From: Clostridiales bacterium
GTDB taxonomy: Bacteria; Bacillota; Clostridia; Monoglobales; Firm-18
DNA length: 5,430 nt
Assembly: GCA_031255355.1 (NCBI GenBank)
Contig: JAIRSR010000105.1
Coordinates: 1 to 5,430 of the forward strand
Direction of reading: 5' to 3'
The notes under the pieces were generated by a model. That model ran no database searches, had not been told where the DNA came from, and saw only the letters and a program-made list of their open reading frames with translations. Shown piece after piece: positions 1 through 3,568 of this stretch (positions within the stretch are counted from its first letter, which is position 1; each line of letters opens with the position of its first letter). Position numbers and translations under genes: made by a program.

Positions 1-717
1 CTGCTTGCGGACGCGGTGTATTCGTCGAGTTTTATTCCCGAACGCGCGACAAAGGATTTGATTCAAAAACTGCAAGCCACGCAAAGCGAGCATTTTTCGC
101 GCCGAATCAAAAGCATGACCTTTGTGAAGCCCGATGTGAAAACCGCCAACCGTGAACTGTTTTACAGCATAGAAATGCTGGACGACGCGGTGTCGCGCGG
201 GGTGCGGGCGCGGTTCGATTACCTCCGCTACGACCTCAACAAAACGCTGGTGCCGCGCAGGGAGGAAAAGTATACCGTTTCGCCCTACGCCATTGTGTGG
301 GCGAACGAAAAATACTACCTGATTTGCTATTACGGCAAGTACGGCGCGATCAGCCATTTCAGAATCGATAAAATCAAGAGCATAGAACTCACCACCGAAA
401 AGGCGGTGCCGCTTCCTAAGGGCTTTTCGCCGTATGACTACGCCAAGGCGTCGATTTATATGTACGGCAATGAAATCGCGCGGATTACGCTGCTGTGCGA
501 TATGAAAATCTTAGACGACGTGATTGACCGCTTCGGCAAGGACGCGGCGATTACGCCGTTCGGCAAGGACCGCTTTAAGGCGACGGTTCGCGCGACGGCG
601 GACGGAATCCGATTTTGGGCGTTGCAGTATCTGCAATTTTGTGAGGTGCTGACCCCGGTCGGGCTTCGGCGTGACATCGCGGGGATTATTAAGAATGGTG
701 TGGAAAAATACTCTTAA
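1..717 (+). CDS. WYL-domain transcriptional regulator (5' truncated by window edge)
   Basis: The frame is open from base 1, so the true start and the expected N-terminal winged-helix DNA-binding domain lie upstream; 238 residues are visible. The first ~45 residues (LLADAVYSSSFIPERATKDL and onward) resemble the helical linker after the HTH in YafY/DeoR-like WYL regulators. Visible residues ~60-130 fit a WYL domain, with a TVSPYAIVWANEKYYLICYY segment and the following HFRIDKI motif. Residues ~150-235 fit the C-terminal WCX extension. In this family the WYL module senses a ligand (often nucleotide-like or nucleic acid) and controls DNA binding. Family members are usually about 300 residues, so roughly 60-70 residues are missing. 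The gene ends in TAA, 42 bases from the stop of a convergent mini-gene. The target is unknown; the palindrome at 930-947 is one candidate. An internal GTG at 16 is not a credible start. Family assignment is confident, function is not. Confidence 0.9.
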   Translation: MLADAVYSSSFIPERATKDLIQKLQATQSEHFSRRIKSMTFVKPDVKTANRELFYSIEMLDDAVSRGVRARFDYLRYDLNKTLVPRREEKYTVSPYAIVWANEKYYLICYYGKYGAISHFRIDKIKSIELTTEKAVPLPKGFSPYDYAKASIYMYGNEIARITLLCDMKILDDVIDRFGKDAAITPFGKDRFKATVRATADGIRFWALQYLQFCEVLTPVGLRRDIAGIIKNGVEKYS

Positions 718-759
718 ATCCTCCGGGGGTGAGAGTTCAAACAGGCTCTGTGGCGGAGT

Positions 760-825
760 TTACCGCTGTGTAATCATGCCGCCGATTGCTACCAGACAGA
801 CAAAAAGTACGATCGGTGTAAACAT
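760..825 (-). CDS. Putative 21-residue single-pass hydrophobic peptide
   Basis: The minus strand reads ATG at 825-823 and stops at TAA 762-760. The peptide begins MFTPIVLFVCLVAIGGMITQ and ends with one Arg. Residues 2-18 form a continuous hydrophobic stretch long enough for one membrane span, followed by a short polar/basic tail (TQR). The ribosome binding site AAAGGAG (839-833) lies 7 nt before the ATG, close to ideal. An extended -10 element sits about 90 nt further upstream (922-914). It converges on the WYL regulator gene, with 42 bases between the two stop codons and no convincing terminator, so its transcript may run antisense into that gene. I do not recognise the peptide. It could be a small membrane protein or a leader peptide. 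The RBS, promoter-like element and amphipathic order argue against chance, but the length is too short for coding statistics. Confidence 0.5.
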   Translation of the reverse strand: MFTPIVLFVCLVAIGGMITQR

Positions 826-832
826 TTTTTTG

Positions 833-839
833 CTCCTTT
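833..839 (-). promoter_or_regulatory. Ribosome binding site of the 21-codon mini-gene
   Basis: The minus strand carries AAAGGAG, ending 7 nt before the ATG at 825. It is the main support for treating the mini-ORF as translated. Confidence 0.55.
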
Positions 840-913
840 CCGTTGGTTTTTTTATCTTTAGTGGTTTATTTTGTTTTGCTTCGTTTTGCGTTGTCTTTCC
901 CTTTGACAATTCT

Positions 914-922
914 ATTGTATCA
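914..922 (-). promoter_or_regulatory. Extended -10 promoter element (minus strand)
   Basis: The minus strand reads TGATACAAT, an extended -10 (TG-N-TACAAT) one mismatch from TATAAT. At 17-bp spacing the -35 position (942-937) reads CAAAAA, a poor match, so the promoter would depend on the extended -10, on upstream A-rich sequence, or on an activator. A start near 907 would give a leader of about 80 nt to the mini-gene at 825. The palindrome at 930-947 covers its -35 position. Confidence 0.45.
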
Positions 923-929
923 CAAACGG

Positions 930-947
930 TGTACCATTTTTGGTACA
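930..947. promoter_or_regulatory. 18-bp perfect palindrome, candidate operator
   Basis: TGTACCATTTTTGGTACA has two perfect 7-bp arms (930-936 and 941-947) around a TTTT centre. Its size and symmetry suit a dimeric winged-helix regulator. It sits over the -35 position of the minus-strand extended -10 promoter, where binding would block RNA polymerase. It is not followed directly by a T-run, so a terminator is less likely. The adjacent WYL regulator is a plausible but unproven binder. Confidence 0.45.
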
Positions 948-1052
948 GCGGGGGTCTTTTTGTGTTTTTTTATCAAAAATTTTGTTTTTTTCCCGATTTT
1001 TTCACTTGATTTCCGTTTTGCGTTACGGTGACTTATGTCGTTTTTTGCCGCT

Positions 1053-1081
1053 TTGAAACTCCAAAAAAATAACCATATAAT
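1053..1081 (+). promoter_or_regulatory. SigA-type promoter for the first secreted-protein gene
   Basis: TTGAAA at 1053-1058, a 17-bp spacer, then a perfect TATAAT at 1076-1081. The -35 has one mismatch and the spacing is ideal. Transcription should start near 1088, giving a leader of about 230 nt before the ATG at 1322. Confidence 0.8.
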
Positions 1082-1253
1082 AAAATTCACTACATTTTTA
1101 GTATTATTTAGGATTAAGATATGGCTTTTTGCCGCCAAAAGTGCTATATTAAAACTAAAATCGACGTGATACGCGTTTCCGCGACGGGCTTCGCCGCCGG
1201 CACGGTCTTTTTGCGCGGTACGCGCGTCGGGTTCGGAGGAGGTGGGAATACAT

Positions 1254-1271
1254 ATGCGGGAGGCTTCGTAA
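1254..1271 (+). CDS. Possible 5-codon leader ORF (MREAS)
   Basis: ATG CGG GAG GCT TCG TAA follows AGGAGGTG (1237-1244), a perfect match to the 16S anti-Shine-Dalgarno, with 9-nt spacing. It ends 50 bases before the ATG of the secreted-protein gene and is in a different frame from it. Translation here would melt the helix 1234-1238/1264-1268, so it could tune access to the downstream start. The Shine-Dalgarno could also be a standby ribosome site or chance in a purine-rich leader. Confidence 0.3.
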   Translation: MREAS

Positions 1272-1305
1272 CGGCGAATACCCGGCGCAAAACGGAAAAA
1301 AACAT

Positions 1306-1312
1306 AAGGAGG
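1306..1312 (+). promoter_or_regulatory. Ribosome binding site that fixes the start at 1322
   Basis: AAGGAGG lies 9 nt before ATG 1322, directly ahead of a textbook signal peptide. The upstream in-frame ATG at 1121 has only a weak AGGA and would put 67 unrelated residues before the signal peptide. Confidence 0.85.
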
Positions 1313-1321
1313 ACAAGTAAG

Positions 1322-3433
1322 ATGCAAAAACGGAACAAAAGATTATTTTCGGCGGTGGTCGCCGCGGCAATGCTGCTCGCGCTCCTGCCGGGCGCGGGGG
1401 TACGCGCCGCAGAGGTGTCACCCGGCGTGAAGTTGACCATTAAGGACGCGCAAGGCGTGGCGATGGACGCTTCCGGCGCGTTTGAACCGGGCGCGGCGTA
1501 CACTATGGAAGTCGCAATCGGCGGCCCGGGCGGTGCGGATACGTCCCACGCCTACGCGGTGGCGCTTCCTTTCGTGTTCAAGCCGAACGTCATTCAAGTC
1601 AACGACATCGCGTGCGAGGACTTCGCGGCAAAGGAACTCGAGGGGGTCGTGGTAGGCAACGCGGGGTACACCAATACCGCGCGGGGCAAGAAGTACGACG
1701 CTTACACCATTACCGATGAGGATTACGACACCATCAACGCGGACGGCAAATTTCTATTGAGTTTTGTCCGTGAGAGCGGCGCGGCGGCGGCAGACCCCGC
1801 AAAGGCGTTGATCGACCTTTCTGCGGAAGCGGTATATTTTAAGGTGACGTTTGAAGTTAAGGTAAACATCATCGGCGCGGCGGGCTTTGCGGAGTACGAC
1901 AAGGCGTTGGGAATCGACACGGACAGCGTGTTCTTTTTGAACGGCGGCGACGGCGTTTTGTCCCACCCTGTAGAAGCGGACGGTTACGGCGCGTATTATC
2001 TGGCGGAGCCGTCCAATCCCGCTTTGGCGGCGGAGTACAGGCCGCTCAATTACTTCTATGAAAACGGTATCAAACAGCCGCCTGTCGGCTTGAAGCTGGA
2101 TTTGAACGTCACCGCGCCGCTGGCGTTGGATTCGGACGGCGACGGCGTGTATCAATCCGGCGTGGACGACGGCGCGGACAAGTTGGACGACCCGGATACC
2201 GTTTATGTCATGGATTTGAACAAAACAGCGTCCTCTGTGGACGTCAGTTACGCGTTTGACGCGGAGGGCGACGGCGCGGAAGCGGCGCGTGACGCGGGGA
2301 CGGATACGGCGGTGTACCGAGTGGACGTAAACGGCGGTACCACCTTGGTGAGCGGCGTGGCGGCGGCAAGCGGTTCCCCCACCGATACGGACGACGGCAC
2401 CGTATATACGCGGGAGGGGCGGTACACCTTTACCCCGAACGCGACGGGGCTGTATAAAATTGTCATCTACAGCGTAACAGACCCTACCACCGTCGATACG
2501 GTCATCATTCGCGTGCTTTCTAACATCACGATTTACGGCCGCGCGTTGCTGACGGGGAAATACCGTTCCGCCGCCAGCGGGTACACCGTCCCCGCCAACC
2601 GCGCGAAAACCGTTGACGCGAATATCGAGGTGCAGTTGTACGGTCCGAACGGCGCGGTCGGGCAAGCGGTATCTACCATAGAGGCGGATATGACCGCCGT
2701 GCTGGACGATACCGCCGCCGCGTATGACGATATTTACAATTACGCGCTTCCTGTGGATTCCGATGTGCTGCAAGACAAAGAGTTCATCAACGGCAATTAC
2801 TTCATACGCTTCACGCGCTACAGCAACGAAGCGGACGCTTCCGCGATACAGTACGTCAACGGCGGCGCGGGATTGCGCCCCGAAACGTATCTCTGCGCGG
2901 AACTGCGGCTGACGGATTACGACGCCGCCGCGCTGGGTCTGACAGGGCAGGTCAAACTAATCACGCCTACGTACCTTTACGCGGGCGCGTTTGAGCAGCC
3001 GGGGCCGAGGAAGTCCGCAATCGGCGCGGGCGACCTCAATTTGATCAAGGCGTTGGTGGGCAGTGACGGCGCGAACAATCCCGATTACAACATCAATGAG
3101 TATTTGGGCATTGATTTAGCGGATTACTCCACGGTGCTGCGCTACGTCGGCAAGCAGAAAAGCGCGGCGGGTTCCGCAGGCTTGGGCGGCGGTGACACGG
3201 GCGTTGCGATCGTCAGCCGCGCGGCGGTGAGCGGCACGGCACAAGCCAGTGGCTACGCGGCGGGAAGTATTGCCGCAAACGGCGTTGCGCGGGTGCTTAG
3301 CACCTATGACAGTTTTGCGGCGGGAACAGATGAAATCACCTACGCAAGCGGACTTGCGGCGGGAAGTTATCCGCTGATCGCGGTACTTTCGGACGGCAGG
3401 ATTGCCGCGCTTACCTTTACCGTTACACCGTAA
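1322..3433 (+). CDS. Secreted multidomain protein: cohesin-like and degenerate dockerin-like modules
   Basis: 703 residues, probably an extracellular non-catalytic binding or scaffold protein. Residues 1-29 are a Sec signal peptide (QKRNKR n-region, long hydrophobic core, cleavage likely after VRA). Residues ~33-265 resemble a cohesin-type beta sandwich: FEPGAAYTMEV (54-64), ALPFVFKPNVIQV (81-93), and a closing strand YFKVTFEVKV (~172-181). Residues 270-283 (DSDGDGVYQSGVDD) look like a calcium-binding loop. Residues ~289-400 look Ig-like. Residues ~401-555 begin ITIYGRALLTG and contain GNYFIRFTRY, as in Cna-B/carboxypeptidase-regulatory domains that often precede dockerins. Residues ~561-611 form a two-repeat dockerin-like module (GDLNLIKALVG and DYNINEYLGIDLADYSTVLRYVG) whose first loop lacks calcium ligands and whose second is one residue short. 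Residues ~617-703 are a Gly-rich linker and a small beta domain ending in LSDGRIAALTFTVTP. No catalytic motif, LPXTG or SLH is visible. It has its own promoter and leader. Domain names are by eye; exact family is uncertain. Confidence 0.85.
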   Translation: MQKRNKRLFSAVVAAAMLLALLPGAGVRAAEVSPGVKLTIKDAQGVAMDASGAFEPGAAYTMEVAIGGPGGADTSHAYAVALPFVFKPNVIQVNDIACEDFAAKELEGVVVGNAGYTNTARGKKYDAYTITDEDYDTINADGKFLLSFVRESGAAAADPAKALIDLSAEAVYFKVTFEVKVNIIGAAGFAEYDKALGIDTDSVFFLNGGDGVLSHPVEADGYGAYYLAEPSNPALAAEYRPLNYFYENGIKQPPVGLKLDLNVTAPLALDSDGDGVYQSGVDDGADKLDDPDTVYVMDLNKTASSVDVSYAFDAEGDGAEAARDAGTDTAVYRVDVNGGTTLVSGVAAASGSPTDTDDGTVYTREGRYTFTPNATGLYKIVIYSVTDPTTVDTVIIRVLSNITIYGRALLTGKYRSAASGYTVPANRAKTVDANIEVQLYGPNGAVGQAVSTIEADMTAVLDDTAAAYDDIYNYALPVDSDVLQDKEFINGNYFIRFTRYSNEADASAIQYVNGGAGLRPETYLCAELRLTDYDAAALGLTGQVKLITPTYLYAGAFEQPGPRKSAIGAGDLNLIKALVGSDGANNPDYNINEYLGIDLADYSTVLRYVGKQKSAAGSAGLGGGDTGVAIVSRAAVSGTAQASGYAAGSIAANGVARVLSTYDSFAAGTDEITYASGLAAGSYPLIAVLSDGRIAALTFTVTP

Positions 3434-3446
3434 ACATATGCTTTAC

Positions 3447-3484
3447 CGTGCGCGGAGCGACGCTTCGCGCACGCCCTCCGGGGC
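3447..3484 (+). other. GC-rich double stem-loop between the two large genes
   Basis: CGTGCGCGGAG (3447-3457) pairs with CTTCGCGCACG (3463-3473), 11 bp with one G-U pair and a CGACG loop. A smaller hairpin GCCC-TCCG-GGGC follows at 3473-3484, sharing one base. It begins 13 bases after the stop of the upstream gene. No T-run follows on either strand, so it is not a canonical intrinsic terminator. It could stabilise the mRNA 3' end, pause polymerase or be a dispersed repeat unit. Confidence 0.5.
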
Positions 3485-3496
3485 GACTATATAAAT

Positions 3497-3526
3497 TTGA
3501 AAAAAACAGCCGCAAGGCGTTATGAT
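3497..3526 (+). promoter_or_regulatory. SigA-type promoter for the second secreted-protein gene
   Basis: TTGAAA (3497-3502), 18-bp spacer, TATGAT (3521-3526); each hexamer is one mismatch from consensus. Transcription would begin near 3533, leaving about 36 nt before the GTG start. The gene can therefore be expressed separately from its upstream neighbour. Confidence 0.7.
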
Positions 3527-3552
3527 AGAAGTTAATCACTGTCAATCCATTG

Positions 3553-3559
3553 AAAAGGG
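3553..3559 (+). promoter_or_regulatory. Weak ribosome binding site for the GTG start at 3569
   Basis: AAAAGGG lies 9 nt before GTG 3569. An in-frame TGA at 3551-3553 bars any earlier start, and the signal peptide begins at this GTG, so the start is well fixed despite the modest Shine-Dalgarno and non-ATG codon. Confidence 0.6.
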
Positions 3560-3568
3560 CGTGTTTAC

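Larger units (their letters stand above)
841..1050. other. T-rich (plus-strand) non-coding tract
   Basis: The plus strand is strongly T-rich with many T-runs, including an AT-tract dyad CAAAAATTTTG at 974-984. Reading frames here give low-complexity Phe-rich translations with no ribosome binding site. On the minus strand the same tract gives A-runs upstream of the extended -10, which could act like UP elements or bend DNA. Apart from the minus-strand promoter, the palindrome and the mini-gene RBS, I see no gene in it. Confidence 0.5.
1088..1321 (+). promoter_or_regulatory. Long 5' leader with mutually exclusive potential helices
   Basis: The stretch between the predicted transcription start and the gene start is AT-rich to about 1160, then GC-rich. 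GCGTCGGGT (1224-1232) pairs with ACCCGGCGC (1280-1288), 9 bp with one wobble. This encloses CGGAG (1234-1238) paired to CTTCG (1264-1268) and a Shine-Dalgarno/mini-ORF. A competing helix pairs CGACGTG (1162-1168) with CGCGTCG (1223-1229), and a 5-bp hairpin GCGCG-GTA-CGCGC lies at 1213-1225. The first and second helices share bases and cannot coexist, the pattern expected of a regulatory leader. A T-run at 1208-1212 has no strong hairpin before it. I could not match a known riboswitch class, and GC-rich DNA forms such pairings by chance. Confidence 0.4.

Noticed and set aside
731..749. TTCAAAC resembling a tRNA T-loop
   Set aside because: The flanking bases do not form the 5-bp T stem and no acceptor or anticodon arm is present.
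721..758. Possible bidirectional terminator between the WYL gene and the mini-gene (CTCCG...CGGAG with inner AGAG...CTCT)
   Set aside because: Only 5 + 4 base pairs separated by an internal loop, with at most three T after it; too weak to call.
903..908. Perfect TTGACA on the plus strand
   Set aside because: No -10-like hexamer at 16-18 bp spacing downstream; probably incidental.
671..1009. Plus-strand open frame overlapping the WYL gene end and the T-rich tract
   Set aside because: Its translation is Phe-rich low complexity from T-runs, without an RBS; it overlaps the real gene end.
1145..1150. TGCTATATT as an alternative extended -10 for the first secreted-protein gene
   Set aside because: The -35 position (TGGCTT at 1122-1127) is poor compared with the TTGAAA-17-TATAAT promoter at 1053-1081; it remains possible only as a secondary start.
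920..1327. Minus-strand open frame of 135 codons across the leader and promoter region
   Set aside because: No RBS or domain; covers the plus-strand promoter and leader, and reads A-runs as poly-Lys.
1754..2773. Long minus-strand open frame (339 codons) opposite the first secreted-protein gene
   Set aside because: Its translation is Arg/His/Val-rich with no recognisable domain, it has no plausible promoter or RBS, and it mirrors a well-supported plus-strand gene; GC-rich codon bias creates such shadows.
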